Assembly: GCF_036895565.1 (NCBI RefSeq)
Contig: NZ_CP145904.1
Span: forward strand, 3,038,001 to 3,102,000
Reading direction: 5' to 3'
Origin: Flavobacterium sp. KS-LB2
Lineage (GTDB): Bacteria > Bacteroidota > Bacteroidia > Flavobacteriales > Flavobacteriaceae
Length of the DNA stretch: 64,000 bases
Below are positions 44,556 through 54,843 of the stretch, piece by piece (the first letter of the stretch is position 1; each line of letters opens with the position of its first letter). The notes under the pieces were generated by a model, which was not told the origin of the DNA, did no database searches, and was given only the letters and a program-made list of their open reading frames with translations. Both the position numbers and the translations under genes were made by a program.

Positions 44556-45917
44556 ATGGAAAAGCGTAAATTAAGTTTCTGGCAAATTTGGAACATGAGT
44601 TTCGGTTTTTTAGGAATACAGATGGGTTTTGCCCTTCAAAATGCGAATGCCAGCAGAATCTTGCAGATTTTTGGAGCAGACGTTCATGAATTATCCTGGT
44701 TTTGGATCATTGCCCCTTTAATGGGACTTATTGTACAGCCCATAATAGGACATTACAGTGACAAAACGTGGGGGAAATTCGGAAGACGAAAACCATTCTT
44801 TTTAGTCGGAGCATTACTTGCCTCTATTGGCTTAATATTAATGCCACAAGCCGAAATTTTTATCGCTTTTTTACCTGCCTTATGGGTTGGTGCCGGAATG
44901 CTGATGATTATGGATGCGTCTTTCAATATTGCTATGGAACCTTTCAGAGCATTAGTGGGAGATAATTTAAGAACCGACCAAAGAACATTAGGTTTTAGCG
45001 TACAAACCGCATTAATTGGTTTTGGTGCTGTTATTGGTTCATTATTACCATATGTATTAACGAATTATTTTGGCGTTTCAAACAGAGATGATAATGGCGG
45101 GGTTCCAATGCACTTGATTTTATCCTTTGTGATAGGAGCGGCTATTCTAGTAGTTTCCATTCTGGTTTCCATTTTTTCTACCAAAGAATATTCTCCAGAA
45201 GAATTAGCACAATTTGAAGACGAAATGGCGCATCAGGAAACTAAAGTGGCTGATACTAATCCAAAAGAATCCAGTTTACTAGATATTTTTGATGATTTCA
45301 GAAAAATGCCCACCACGATGCGACAATTAAGCTGGGTACAATTTTTCTCATGGTTTGGTCTTTTTGGAATGTGGGTTTTCACCACTCCTGCCATAGCCCA
45401 TCATATTTATGGCCTACCCATTTCGGACAGCAAAAGTGAAGCGTATCAAAACGCAGGAGACTGGGTTGGAGTACTGTTCGGTATTTACAATTTAGTTTCT
45501 GCTTTCTATGCTTTTGCTTTGCCATATATCGCAAAAAAATTCGGCAGAAAATTAACACACTCCATCTCTTTAATTGTTGGAGGAATTGGGTTAATATCTA
45601 TCTATTTTGTTCCTAATGAAAACTGGCTAATTCTTTCTATGGTTGCTGTAGGTATTGCTTGGGCAAGTATCTTATCGATGCCGTATGCCATCCTAGCCGG
45701 ATCAATATCTCCAATGAAAATGGGAGTTTACATGGGTATCTTTAACTTCTTTGTCGTAATTCCCCAAATTGTCAATGCCTTGATTGGCGGACCCTTAGTT
45801 AAATATGTATACAATGACAACGCCATATTTGCATTAGTTACTAGTGGCGTCAGCTTCTTGATTGCTGCTATTTTAGTGGCCAAAGTAAAAGATGTTGATG
45901 ACGTAATAAAACAATAA
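44556..45917 (+). CDS. Maltose/oligosaccharide MFS importer (SLC45/GPH type)
   Basis: The 453-aa protein has about 12 helices and the pattern of MFS sugar transporters used for maltose in Bacteroidota: SFGFLGIQMGFALQNANASRILQIFGA in helix 1, PLMGLIVQPIIGHYSDKTWGKFGRRKPF in loop 2-3, and QRTLGFSVQT. It lies in a tight run with beta-phosphoglucomutase (2-base gap) and a GH65 phosphorylase, so it most likely carries maltose or short maltodextrins across the inner membrane. The exact substrate is inferred from context. Confidence 0.9.
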   Translation: MEKRKLSFWQIWNMSFGFLGIQMGFALQNANASRILQIFGADVHELSWFWIIAPLMGLIVQPIIGHYSDKTWGKFGRRKPFFLVGALLASIGLILMPQAEIFIAFLPALWVGAGMLMIMDASFNIAMEPFRALVGDNLRTDQRTLGFSVQTALIGFGAVIGSLLPYVLTNYFGVSNRDDNGGVPMHLILSFVIGAAILVVSILVSIFSTKEYSPEELAQFEDEMAHQETKVADTNPKESSLLDIFDDFRKMPTTMRQLSWVQFFSWFGLFGMWVFTTPAIAHHIYGLPISDSKSEAYQNAGDWVGVLFGIYNLVSAFYAFALPYIAKKFGRKLTHSISLIVGGIGLISIYFVPNENWLILSMVAVGIAWASILSMPYAILAGSISPMKMGVYMGIFNFFVVIPQIVNALIGGPLVKYVYNDNAIFALVTSGVSFLIAAILVAKVKDVDDVIKQ

Positions 45918-45919
45918 TA

Positions 45920-46573
45920 ATGAATACAAAAGCATTTATATTCGACCTTGACGGAGTAATTGTTGACACCGCTAAATACCATTACCTGGCGTGGCAAAAA
46001 ATCGCTACTGAATTAAATATCGAATTTACACACGAACATAATGAATTATTAAAAGGAGTCAGCCGCGTGCGCTCTTTGGATATCATATTAGAATTAGGAA
46101 AAGTAACCGCATCACAAGAAGACAAAGACCGATGGTTAGTTCAAAAAAATGAAGACTACCTATCCTATTTAGTTGACATGGATGCAAGCGAGATTCTTCC
46201 GGGAGTTTTTGAAATTTTAAAATTTCTGAAAGAAAACAACCAACCAATCGCTTTGGGTTCAGCCAGTAAAAACGCAAGACCTATTTTAGAAAAAACAGGA
46301 ATACGCTCTTATTTTGATGCTGTTGTAGACGGAAATGATGTAACGAATGCCAAACCAGATCCGGAAGTTTTCTTAATGGCTGCAAAGTTATTGAACATCA
46401 AACCAGAAGATTCTATCGTTTTTGAGGATTCAGTGGCGGGAGTACAAGCAGCAAATATTGGAAAAATGATCAGCATAGGAATAGGAGAGGCAAGTACTTT
46501 GCATGAAGCGAAATATATCTTTAAAGACTTTACTGAGATAGAAACATCATTCATTGCAAATTTGATAAAATAA
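45920..46573 (+). CDS. pgmB: Beta-phosphoglucomutase
   Basis: The 217-aa HAD-family protein has nucleophile D9 and acid/base D11 in FDLDGVIVDTAKYHYLAWQ, cap residues including KGVSRVRSLDIIL, the GSASKNA phosphate-binding loop, KPDPEVF with the conserved Lys and FEDSVAGVQAA with the Mg ligands. The combination is diagnostic for beta-PGM, which converts beta-glucose 1-phosphate (made by maltose phosphorylase) to glucose 6-phosphate. It sits between the maltose transporter and the phosphorylase genes. Confidence 0.96.
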   Translation: MNTKAFIFDLDGVIVDTAKYHYLAWQKIATELNIEFTHEHNELLKGVSRVRSLDIILELGKVTASQEDKDRWLVQKNEDYLSYLVDMDASEILPGVFEILKFLKENNQPIALGSASKNARPILEKTGIRSYFDAVVDGNDVTNAKPDPEVFLMAAKLLNIKPEDSIVFEDSVAGVQAANIGKMISIGIGEASTLHEAKYIFKDFTEIETSFIANLIK

Positions 46574-46636
46574 AACGAAATGTATTTTTAAAGTTTTGAG
46601 ACAACTTGAAACCTTAAACTTTAAACAAAAAATAAA

Positions 46637-48943
46637 ATGAATCAAGATTATATAAAACCAGATAATTGGTCCATCATAGAAGAAGGATTTGATGTAGAGC
46701 GCGTAAAATCATCTGAAAGTTTGTTTAGCATTGGGAACGGTGCCATGGGACAACGTGCTAATTTTGAAGAAAATTATACTGGAGAAACATTCCAAGGAAG
46801 TTATATCGCAGGAATTTATTACCCCGACAAAACCAAAGTGGGCTGGTGGAAAAATGGGTATCCTGAATATTTTGCCAAAGTTTTAAATGCGCCCAACTGG
46901 ATTGGAATTGATATTGAAATCAACGGAGAAAAACTAGATTTAAATACCTGTACTGATGTTAAAAATTTTCGCCGAGAGCTAAACATGAAAGAAGGTTGGT
47001 ACAACCGTTCTTTTGAAGCCACTTTGAAAAACGGAACAGCCATCTCAGTGAATATTCGTCGTTTTCTTTCAATCGTTTTAGATGAAATTGGGGTTATCAA
47101 TTATGAAATCACACCTTTAAATAAAGATTCAAAAATAGTTTACAAACCCTACATCGACGCTGGTGTAACTAATGAAGATGCGAACTGGGAAGAAAAATTC
47201 TGGGAACCACTTGATGTTAAAAAATCAGGAAACGAAGCATTTGTAACGGCTCAAACGTTCAAAACACACTTCAAGGTGACTACTTTCATGCAAAATAACA
47301 TTTTGACAAATGGTGAAAAAACATGTATTTCTCCTTCTAACATTGATGCAACTGCTGATAAGATTCAATTTAGTTATGATGTAATTGTGGCTCAAGGCCA
47401 AAAATCATCTATCCAAAAAATTGGCGGATACACTGTTTCTTTAAACCATGAAAATACATTTACAGCTGCAGAAAAAGCAATTCAGGCTGCTCTAGAATTA
47501 GGATATGATGCCTTGTTGCAAGATCAGATTGATTCTTGGTCAAAAATTTGGGAAATGTCCGATATTACAATTGACGGCGATGTAAAAGCACAGCAAGGAA
47601 TTCGTTTCAATATTTTTCAGTTGAACCAAACCTATTTAGGAAAAGATTCCCGTTTGAATATTGGACCAAAAGGTTTCACAGGAGAAAAATACGGCGGATC
47701 AACGTATTGGGATACCGAGGCCTATTGCATTCCGTTTTACATGGCGACGAAAGATCAGGAAGTGGCTCGAAACTTGTTGACGTACCGTTACAATCAGTTG
47801 GACAAAGCCATAGAAAATGCGGCTAAATTAGGATTTACTAATGGCGCTGCTTTGTATCCAATGGTAACCATGAATGGCGAAGAATGTCATAACGAATGGG
47901 AAATTACTTTTGAAGAGATTCATAGAAATGGAGCTATTGCCTTTGCCATTTACAACTTTTACAGATACACAGGCGATTACAGCTACATTCCTGAAAAAGG
48001 ACTGGAAGTATTAATCGGAATTGCACGTTTCTGGCATCAAAGAGCGAATTTTTCGACTAATCTAAACCAATACGTAATTCTTGGAGTTACTGGTCCAAAC
48101 GAATATGAGAACAACGTAAATAATAATTTCTACACGAATTATATCGCAAAATGGTGTCTGGAATATACCTACGAACAAATTCAGAAAGTGTCACTGGAAT
48201 ATCCTGTTGATCATAAAAGAATAACAGAAAAAGTAAAAATCACGGATAGCGAATTGCAATCTTGGAAAAAAGTTTCAGACAATATGTACTTCCCTTTTTC
48301 GGAAGAACACAACGTGTACTTGCAACAAGACGGTTTCTTGGACAAAGAATTAGTTCGCGTAGCTGATTTAGATAAAAGCCAAAGACCAATCAACCAAAAA
48401 TGGTCTTGGGATAGAATTTTACGTTCTCCGTATATCAAACAAGCCGATGTTTTACAGTGCTTTTACTTCTTTGAAGATCATTTTTCGAGAGAAGAACTGA
48501 AAAATAATTTTGAATTCTATGAATCCTTCACAGTTCATGAAAGTTCACTTTCGCCTTGCGTACACTCCATTCAAGCAGCTTTATTAGACAAAATGGATAT
48601 GGCGTACACGTTCTATTTAAGAACCTCACGTTTGGATTTAGATGATTACAATAAAGAAGTAGAGGAAGGCTGTCACATTACTTCTATGGCTGGTACTTGG
48701 ATGAGTATTGTAGAAGGTTTTGGTGGAATGCGAATTAAAGAGGATACACTTCATTTTTCACCAAAAATTCCAAAAGAATGGGAAGGATATTCTTTTAAAA
48801 TAAATTTCAGAAATCAAATTTTGAAAGTGGCTATCAATCATAAGGAAACCACTTTTTCAATTGATGGCAACAATGAATTAAATATCATAGTAAACGGCCA
48901 GAAAGTTCTTGTAAAACCTGAAAATTTAGCTACTGTATCGTAA
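46637..48943 (+). CDS. GH65 maltose phosphorylase
   Basis: The 768-aa enzyme has the GH65 N-terminal domain and an (alpha/alpha)6 barrel with GGSTYWDTEAYCIPF, NGEECHNEWEITFEEIHRNG and the general acid E489 in GVTGPNEYENNVNNN. It also has QKWSWDRI and the phosphate-binding HESSLSPCVHSI. GH65 enzymes split disaccharides by phosphorolysis. With beta-PGM adjacent, maltose is the expected substrate (maltose plus phosphate to glucose plus beta-glucose 1-phosphate). Trehalose or kojibiose specificity is possible in the family but does not fit this context. Confidence 0.93.
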   Translation: MNQDYIKPDNWSIIEEGFDVERVKSSESLFSIGNGAMGQRANFEENYTGETFQGSYIAGIYYPDKTKVGWWKNGYPEYFAKVLNAPNWIGIDIEINGEKLDLNTCTDVKNFRRELNMKEGWYNRSFEATLKNGTAISVNIRRFLSIVLDEIGVINYEITPLNKDSKIVYKPYIDAGVTNEDANWEEKFWEPLDVKKSGNEAFVTAQTFKTHFKVTTFMQNNILTNGEKTCISPSNIDATADKIQFSYDVIVAQGQKSSIQKIGGYTVSLNHENTFTAAEKAIQAALELGYDALLQDQIDSWSKIWEMSDITIDGDVKAQQGIRFNIFQLNQTYLGKDSRLNIGPKGFTGEKYGGSTYWDTEAYCIPFYMATKDQEVARNLLTYRYNQLDKAIENAAKLGFTNGAALYPMVTMNGEECHNEWEITFEEIHRNGAIAFAIYNFYRYTGDYSYIPEKGLEVLIGIARFWHQRANFSTNLNQYVILGVTGPNEYENNVNNNFYTNYIAKWCLEYTYEQIQKVSLEYPVDHKRITEKVKITDSELQSWKKVSDNMYFPFSEEHNVYLQQDGFLDKELVRVADLDKSQRPINQKWSWDRILRSPYIKQADVLQCFYFFEDHFSREELKNNFEFYESFTVHESSLSPCVHSIQAALLDKMDMAYTFYLRTSRLDLDDYNKEVEEGCHITSMAGTWMSIVEGFGGMRIKEDTLHFSPKIPKEWEGYSFKINFRNQILKVAINHKETTFSIDGNNELNIIVNGQKVLVKPENLATVS

Positions 48944-48984
48944 ACAATTGCTAGAACTTGTAGTTAATTCTAACATTTGATTCC

Positions 48985-49032
48985 AAGCCTCGCTAGGCTT
49001 ACAAACAATCCCAATTCCTATTGGGATTGTTT
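48985..49032 (+). terminator. Two tandem hairpins after the phosphorylase gene
   Basis: AAGCCT/AGGCTT (48985-49000) and AAACAATCCCAA/TTGGGATTGTTT (49003-49032, 12-bp perfect stem) follow the stop by ~40 bases. A T-run after the second stem is weak. They probably form a partial terminator or RNA stabiliser before the amylase genes. Confidence 0.55.
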
Positions 49033-49133
49033 ACTTAGTGACAATTCTCAAGAGTAGTTTTGCGGTGTTAACATCCTTAATTCTGCGAAAAGTATGTCAC
49101 CTTTATTTTAATGTTCTTAAAAAAAATTAATAA

Positions 49134-51020
49134 ATGTATTTCACAATGAATAAAACTATTCCTTTACCATTGATAAATAAAAGTTTTCTAAAAAAAATAA
49201 CTGTATTCCTTTTTTTTATGTCTCTAACTTTAAACGCTCAAATCGACAAAGTAGAACCTCCTTTTTGGTACGCAGGAATGCATAATCCAGAGCTACAAAT
49301 TCTTTTTTACGGCAAAAATATTTCGCAATATCAAGTCACCGTTTCTAATGGCATAAAAATAAACAATGTTAAAAGAACAGAAAATCCCAATTACCTTTTC
49401 GTCACTATTGACACCAAAAAAGTAGTTGCATCTGATTTTCTTTTTACTTTTAAAAACAACACAGCAACCTTTACACAAAAATACAGTCTCAAGAAACGAA
49501 GAGAAAATTCTGCACAACGCAAAAGCTTTGATTCTTCGGATATGATGTATTTATTAATGCCGGATCGCTTTGCAAATGGCAATAGGAATAACGACAGTGA
49601 AAATTCGACCCAAGAAAAATACAACAGAGAATTACCTGGCGGAAGACACGGTGGAGACATAGAGGGTATTATAAAAAACCTAGACTATATTTCATCCTTG
49701 GGTGCAACAGCCATTTGGAGTACGCCGCTTTGCGAAGACAATGATGCGAAACATTCGTATCACACCTACGGCCAATCGGATGTGTATAAAATAGATCCAC
49801 GTTTTGGAACCAATGAAGATTATGCACGTTTGGCTGCTGAAATGCACAAACGCAAAATGAAATTAGTAATGGACTATGTAACGAATCACTGGGGAATTGA
49901 ACATTGGATGATAAAAGATTTACCTACCAAGGAGTGGATTAATCATTTTGATACGTACACCCAAACCAATCACAAAAGAACGGTGATCCATGATACCAAC
50001 GCCTCTGAAATTGATAAAAAAATCGCAATAGACGGTTGGTTTGTTCCCTCGATGCCTGATTTAAATTTAAGAAATCCTTTGACTTTAAAATACTTGATTC
50101 AAAATGCCATCTGGTGGATTGAATCAGCTGATTTGGATGGATTCAGAGTCGACACCTATAATTATTCAGACCCAAAAGGAATTGCAACATGGACAAAATC
50201 CATAACAGATGAATACCCTAATTTTAATATTGTAGGGGAAGTTTGGATGCAAAGTCAAGCGCAAATGGCTTATTGGCAAAAAGACAGTAAAATTGCTGAA
50301 ATACAAAATTACAACTCGTATCTGCCAAGTGTAATGGATTTTACATTATATGAGGCAACTACCAAAGCTTTCAGCGAAGACGAAGGGACTTGGGACAAAG
50401 GAATGGTAAAAATGTATGACAATTTTACCAATGATTTTCTGTATCCAAATATCAATAATATGTTGATTTTTGTCGAAAATCACGACACCAATCGCATCAA
50501 TCAAACTTACGGAAATGACATCCGAAAATACAAAATGGCAATGACTTTGATGGCTACCGTTCGCGGGATTCCACAATTGTATTACGGAAGTGAAATAGGA
50601 ATGGCCGGTGATAAAAACAAAGGTGATGCGGATATTCGTCAAGATTTCCCTGGCGGATGGGAAGGTGATAAAAACAATGCTTTTGTCAAAGAAGGAAGAA
50701 CTCCGGGACAAAGTGAGTATTTTGACTTTACTTCCAAATTATTCAATTGGAGAAAAACAAAAGCGGCAATTCATACCGGAAAAATGACGCATTACATTCC
50801 AGAAAACAACATTTACGTTTATTTTAGATACAACACGAATGAAACGATAATGGTTTTAATGAACAACAGCAACGTAACCAAAACTGTAAAAACCGATCGC
50901 TTTAAAGAAAATATCAAAAACTTTAAAACCGGAAAAGATGTAATTTCTGAATTTACATTTGACGTTACAAACGAAATTAGTATCGAACCTAAGTCGGTTT
51001 TGATTTTAGAGTTGAAGTAA
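49134..51020 (+). CDS. GH13 cyclomaltodextrinase/neopullulanase-type amylase (SusA-like)
   Basis: The 628-aa protein has a signal peptide (ending LNAQ near residue 35) and an N-terminal immunoglobulin-like cyclomaltodextrinase domain (DKVEPPFWYAGMHNPELQ). The GH13 barrel has VMDYVTNH, the nucleophile Asp in GFRVDTYNY, the acid Glu in VGEVWMQ and FVENHDTNRI. A C-terminal beta domain ends ILELK. This matches SusA-like periplasmic enzymes that cut imported oligosaccharides or cyclodextrins to smaller sugars. An upstream in-frame Met (MYF) is used; starting at MNKT (49146) is also possible. Confidence 0.92.
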   Translation: MYFTMNKTIPLPLINKSFLKKITVFLFFMSLTLNAQIDKVEPPFWYAGMHNPELQILFYGKNISQYQVTVSNGIKINNVKRTENPNYLFVTIDTKKVVASDFLFTFKNNTATFTQKYSLKKRRENSAQRKSFDSSDMMYLLMPDRFANGNRNNDSENSTQEKYNRELPGGRHGGDIEGIIKNLDYISSLGATAIWSTPLCEDNDAKHSYHTYGQSDVYKIDPRFGTNEDYARLAAEMHKRKMKLVMDYVTNHWGIEHWMIKDLPTKEWINHFDTYTQTNHKRTVIHDTNASEIDKKIAIDGWFVPSMPDLNLRNPLTLKYLIQNAIWWIESADLDGFRVDTYNYSDPKGIATWTKSITDEYPNFNIVGEVWMQSQAQMAYWQKDSKIAEIQNYNSYLPSVMDFTLYEATTKAFSEDEGTWDKGMVKMYDNFTNDFLYPNINNMLIFVENHDTNRINQTYGNDIRKYKMAMTLMATVRGIPQLYYGSEIGMAGDKNKGDADIRQDFPGGWEGDKNNAFVKEGRTPGQSEYFDFTSKLFNWRKTKAAIHTGKMTHYIPENNIYVYFRYNTNETIMVLMNNSNVTKTVKTDRFKENIKNFKTGKDVISEFTFDVTNEISIEPKSVLILELK

Positions 51021-51137
51021 TTAAAATTCTATCAGAAAAAGCATAAAACAAAAGCGCTTGATAGAAAATGTATCGCTATTATTTCAACTTATATGACTTA
51101 TATGTTTCAAGAAAAACAATCATTTAACACTGAAAAA

Positions 51138-52796
51138 ATGAAAAAATATTCAATCCCACTTTTACTATTAACCATGACAATTTTAAGTAGTTGCTCCAGT
51201 ACAAAAACGGTTGCTGAGAGTAACAAAACACCTTTCGTTTGGGAAGGTGCCAATGTTTATTTCCTGATGACAGACCGTTTTAATAATGGTGACACTTCAA
51301 ATGATATAAACTTCAACAGAACCAAAACAACGGGAAAACTTCGTGGTTTTGAAGGTGGCGATATCAAAGGGATTTCTCAAAAAATTGACGAAGGGTATTT
51401 TGATAAATTAGGAATCAATGCCATTTGGTTTACACCAATAGTAGAGCAAATCCACGATGGCGTTGATGAAGGAACCGGTTTAAGCTATGGCTTCCACGGC
51501 TATTGGACAAGAGACTGGACCAACTTAGATCCTAACTTTGGAACAAAAGAAGATTTGGCTGCATTGGTACAAAAAGCACACGCACACGGAATCCGAATCA
51601 TTCTCGATGGCGTAATCAATCACACTGGCCCCGTAACTGCTGAAGATACGGTTTGGCCAAATGACTGGGTTCGAACAGGACCAACTTGTGATTATAAATC
51701 GTTTGAAAACACAACCGCTTGCACACTCGTAGCTAATCTTCCGGATATAAAAACAGAGAGCAATCAAAATGTAGAATTGCCTCCCTATTTAATTGAAAAA
51801 TGGAAAAAAGAAGGCCGTTACGAACAAGAAATGAAAGAATTGGACGCATTTTTTGCGCGTACTGGTTATCCAAAAGCGCCCAAATATTACATCATCAAGT
51901 GGTTGACAGATTATATTGCGGATTATGGCGTTGACGGGTACAGAGGCGACACGGTAAAACATACCAATGAAACGGTTTGGGCCGATTTTAAAACCCAATG
52001 TGACTACGCTTTTGAAACTTGGAAGAAAAACAATCCAGCAAAAATTTTAGACAACAACCCTTTTTACACGATTGCCGAAGTATACAATTATGGCATCAGT
52101 GGCGGACAAGATTTTGATTTTGGAGATAAAAAAATAAACTATTTTAAGAATGGTTTCAATAACATGATCAACTTCGAATTCAAGTGGGATGCACAAAAAG
52201 ACTATGAATTTATATTTTCCAAATATTCTGACAAGCTAAACAATGACTTAAAAGGATATAGTGTTTTGAACTATTTGTCTTCACACGATGACGGCGGACC
52301 ATTTGATGCCAATCGTACCAAAACTATAGAAAGCGGAACAAAATTATTACTGAGTCCTGGACTTTCTCAAGTATATTATGGTGACGAAAGCGCTCGATCC
52401 TTAGTAATCGAAGGCACTCAAGGCGATGCAACCTTGCGTTCGTTTATGAATTGGGAAGCTATTAATTCAAATCCTCAAACACAAAAAACACTGTTACATT
52501 GGCAAAAACTGGGTCAATTCAGAAAAAACCACGCTTCGGTGGGAGCAGGAATACACCAACAAATTTCGGCTCAACCGTATACTTTTTCCAGAACTTTTTC
52601 TAAAGAAAATTATTCAGATAATGTTGTAGTTGGATTGGATTTAGCGATTGGGACCAAAGAACTTTCAGTAGGTTCTATTTTTAAAAATGGAACTAACGTA
52701 AGAGATGCCTATTCTGGTAAAGAAGCAATTGTTTCCAATGGAAAAGTAAGTATTGATTCAGAATTCGACATTGTTTTATTGGAATTGAAAAAATAA
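51138..52796 (+). CDS. GH13 alpha-amylase lipoprotein
   Basis: The frame opens at 51093, but ATG at 51138 (MKKYSIPLLLLTM) begins a clean lipoprotein signal with lipobox LSSC, so I use it (552 aa). GH13 motifs are ILDGVINHTG, GYRGDTVKHTNE (nucleophile Asp; the usual FRxD is YRGD here), IAEVYNYG (acid Glu) and SSHDDGGPFD. It lies next to the SusA-like gene and resembles surface or periplasmic alpha-amylases of starch loci (SusG-like role), though the domain set is shorter than SusG and no extra binding module is obvious. Confidence 0.88.
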   Translation: MKKYSIPLLLLTMTILSSCSSTKTVAESNKTPFVWEGANVYFLMTDRFNNGDTSNDINFNRTKTTGKLRGFEGGDIKGISQKIDEGYFDKLGINAIWFTPIVEQIHDGVDEGTGLSYGFHGYWTRDWTNLDPNFGTKEDLAALVQKAHAHGIRIILDGVINHTGPVTAEDTVWPNDWVRTGPTCDYKSFENTTACTLVANLPDIKTESNQNVELPPYLIEKWKKEGRYEQEMKELDAFFARTGYPKAPKYYIIKWLTDYIADYGVDGYRGDTVKHTNETVWADFKTQCDYAFETWKKNNPAKILDNNPFYTIAEVYNYGISGGQDFDFGDKKINYFKNGFNNMINFEFKWDAQKDYEFIFSKYSDKLNNDLKGYSVLNYLSSHDDGGPFDANRTKTIESGTKLLLSPGLSQVYYGDESARSLVIEGTQGDATLRSFMNWEAINSNPQTQKTLLHWQKLGQFRKNHASVGAGIHQQISAQPYTFSRTFSKENYSDNVVVGLDLAIGTKELSVGSIFKNGTNVRDAYSGKEAIVSNGKVSIDSEFDIVLLELKK

Positions 52797-52817
52797 TTTT
52801 TAAAATGATTTAATCCA

Positions 52818-52847
52818 AACGCCTTTAGAAATGAAGGCGTTTTTTTT
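52818..52847 (+). terminator. Intrinsic terminator closing the maltodextrin locus
   Basis: AACGCCTT and AAGGCGTT form a perfect 8-bp stem followed by a run of T that ends at the ATG of the next open frame. It marks the end of the plus-strand maltodextrin genes. Confidence 0.85.
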
Positions 52848-52877
52848 ATGTTTACCTTTACAAAAAAATCAAAGAAA

Positions 52878-53555
52878 ATGCTCAAAATTGGACATCGTGG
52901 CGCAAAAGGTTATGAACCAGAGAACACCTTTGTTTCATTCCAAAAAGCATTAGACATGCAAGTGGACGGCATTGAACTCGACGTGCATTTGAGTGCTGAT
53001 GGCGAAATAATCGTTATTCATGACGAATCTATTGACCGAACGACCAACGGAAAAGGTTTTGTAAATACATTATCTTTGCGCGAATTAAAAGCTTTTCGTA
53101 TCGATGGAAAATATGAAATTCCAACTCTGAAGGAAGTTTTTGATTTGGTAAACCAAGATTGTTTTATCAATATTGAACTCAAAAGTCATGAAGCAACAGA
53201 TAAAGTGGTTTCACTTATAGAAAAATACGTCACTAAAAAAGGATGGAAATACGACCGATTTTTAATTTCCAGTTTTGATTGGAATGCACTGCAACAAGTG
53301 GCATTTTTAAATGATAAAATTCCTGTTGGTGTATTAACGGAAACTGATTTAGACTTGGCTTTGGCTTTCGCCAAATTCATTCAGGCAAAATCCATTCATC
53401 CGCATTTTCATTTATTGACAAAAGAAAACACGGCAAAAATACAGGAAAAAGGATTGCAGGTTTTCCCGTGGACCATCAATGCATTAGAAGACATTCAAAA
53501 AATAAAAACATGCAACGTAAACGGTATCATCACCGATTTCCCAAATAGAATATGA
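52878..53555 (+). CDS. Glycerophosphodiester phosphodiesterase (GDPD family)
   Basis: The ATG at 52848 touches the T-run of the preceding terminator, so the in-frame ATG at 52878 (MLKIGHRGAKGYEPENT) is preferred, giving 225 aa. The family core is present: GHRGAKGYEPENT, GIELDVHLSADGEIIVIHDESIDRTTNG and later FINIELK. GDPD enzymes hydrolyse glycerophosphodiesters to glycerol 3-phosphate and an alcohol. No signal peptide is present, which suggests a cytoplasmic enzyme of the UgpQ type. Its stop overlaps the next gene by 4 bases (ATGA). Confidence 0.9.
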   Translation: MLKIGHRGAKGYEPENTFVSFQKALDMQVDGIELDVHLSADGEIIVIHDESIDRTTNGKGFVNTLSLRELKAFRIDGKYEIPTLKEVFDLVNQDCFINIELKSHEATDKVVSLIEKYVTKKGWKYDRFLISSFDWNALQQVAFLNDKIPVGVLTETDLDLALAFAKFIQAKSIHPHFHLLTKENTAKIQEKGLQVFPWTINALEDIQKIKTCNVNGIITDFPNRI

Positions 53556-54760
53556 ATCAGAATTTCGATATAATAATAGTAGGCGGCGGCGCAGCAGGTT
53601 TTTTTACAGCCATTAACATCGTGGAGAAAAATCCAAAACTGAAAGTTGCCATTTTAGAACGCGGTGCGGAAGTATTACAAAAAGTTCGAATTTCCGGCGG
53701 TGGAAGATGCAACGTGACGCATGCTTGTTTTGAACCGAACGAATTAGTGAAGTTTTATCCGCGTGGCGAAAAAGAATTACGCGGTCCTTTTCATCAGTTT
53801 TGTTCTGGCGATACGATTGAATGGTTCGAGAAGCATGGCGTAGAACTCAAAATTGAAGCGGACGGACGCATGTTCCCCGTTTCGAATTCGTCTCAAACGA
53901 TTATTGATTGTTTCCTGAAAGCAACACAAAAACTAGGGATTGCAGTACTTACAGGACAAAGTGTGCAATCTATTTTCAAGAAAGACACCGCTTGGAAAGT
54001 AGAAACCCAAACTGAAAACTATCTTGCCGAAAAGCTGATTCTGTCCACAGGAAGCAATCCTAAAGTATGGGAAATGTTACAGAATTTTGGTCACGCTGTT
54101 GTCAGTCCAGTTCCTTCCCTATTCACTTTCAATATCAAAGACTCCAGAATAAAAGAATTACCCGGAGTTGCAACACAAGTAACTGTAAAGGTAAAAGACA
54201 CCAAACTCACCACAACAGGACCTTTATTAATTACGCATTGGGGAATGAGTGGCCCAGCCATCTTGAAACTTTCTGCTTGGGGTGCCCGAATCTTGCATGA
54301 CAAAAATTATCAGTTTACCATTTTCGTGAATTGGTTGAATGATGAAGATACTGCTGATGTCGAGAAAAAGCTGAAAGAATTAAAACAGGAACACGCTAAA
54401 AAATCAGTTTCAAAGAAATCTCCTTTCGAATTAACCAATAGATTATGGGAAAGTTTAGTACTTGCTTCAAGCATTGAAGTGGAGACGAAATGGGCCGATT
54501 TATCTAAAATACAATTGCAAAATCTCGCGAATCAATTGACGAATGCAACTTTTCAAGTGAACGGAAAAAGTACTTTTAAAGAAGAATTTGTAACAGCTGG
54601 AGGTATCGATTTGAAGGAAATCAATTTTAAAACCATGGAAAGCAAATTGCATAAAAACCTTTATTTTGCGGGAGAAATTGTAAACATTGATGCCATTACT
54701 GGAGGATTTAATTTTCAGAATGCATGGACAAGCGGGTTTATTGTGGCAGCTTCCATTTAA
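53552..54760 (+). CDS. FAD-dependent oxidoreductase, HI0933/BaiN type
   Basis: The 402-aa flavoprotein has the FAD-binding IIVGGGAAGFFTAINI, the family motif VRISGGGRCNVTHAC, LILSTGSNPKVW, TGPLLITHWGMSGPAILKLS and the C-terminal LYFAGEIVNIDAITGGFNFQNAWTSGF. The family is widespread and mostly uncharacterised. BaiN from gut clostridia was proposed to act on bile-acid intermediates, but no such role can be inferred here. It overlaps the preceding phosphodiesterase gene by 4 bases and is probably co-transcribed. Confidence 0.92.
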   Translation: MNQNFDIIIVGGGAAGFFTAINIVEKNPKLKVAILERGAEVLQKVRISGGGRCNVTHACFEPNELVKFYPRGEKELRGPFHQFCSGDTIEWFEKHGVELKIEADGRMFPVSNSSQTIIDCFLKATQKLGIAVLTGQSVQSIFKKDTAWKVETQTENYLAEKLILSTGSNPKVWEMLQNFGHAVVSPVPSLFTFNIKDSRIKELPGVATQVTVKVKDTKLTTTGPLLITHWGMSGPAILKLSAWGARILHDKNYQFTIFVNWLNDEDTADVEKKLKELKQEHAKKSVSKKSPFELTNRLWESLVLASSIEVETKWADLSKIQLQNLANQLTNATFQVNGKSTFKEEFVTAGGIDLKEINFKTMESKLHKNLYFAGEIVNIDAITGGFNFQNAWTSGFIVAASI

Positions 54761-54843
54761 ATTTAATTAACAAGAGTTTACAAAATCACTAAGTTTTATT
54801 TAAGACGATTCTAATAACTTTACGAATAGCTTATTAAAAATAT

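Noticed and set aside
50346..50711. 121-codon minus-strand frame inside the SusA-like amylase gene
   Set aside because: It is the antisense of a well-conserved GH13 gene and shows no recognisable domain.
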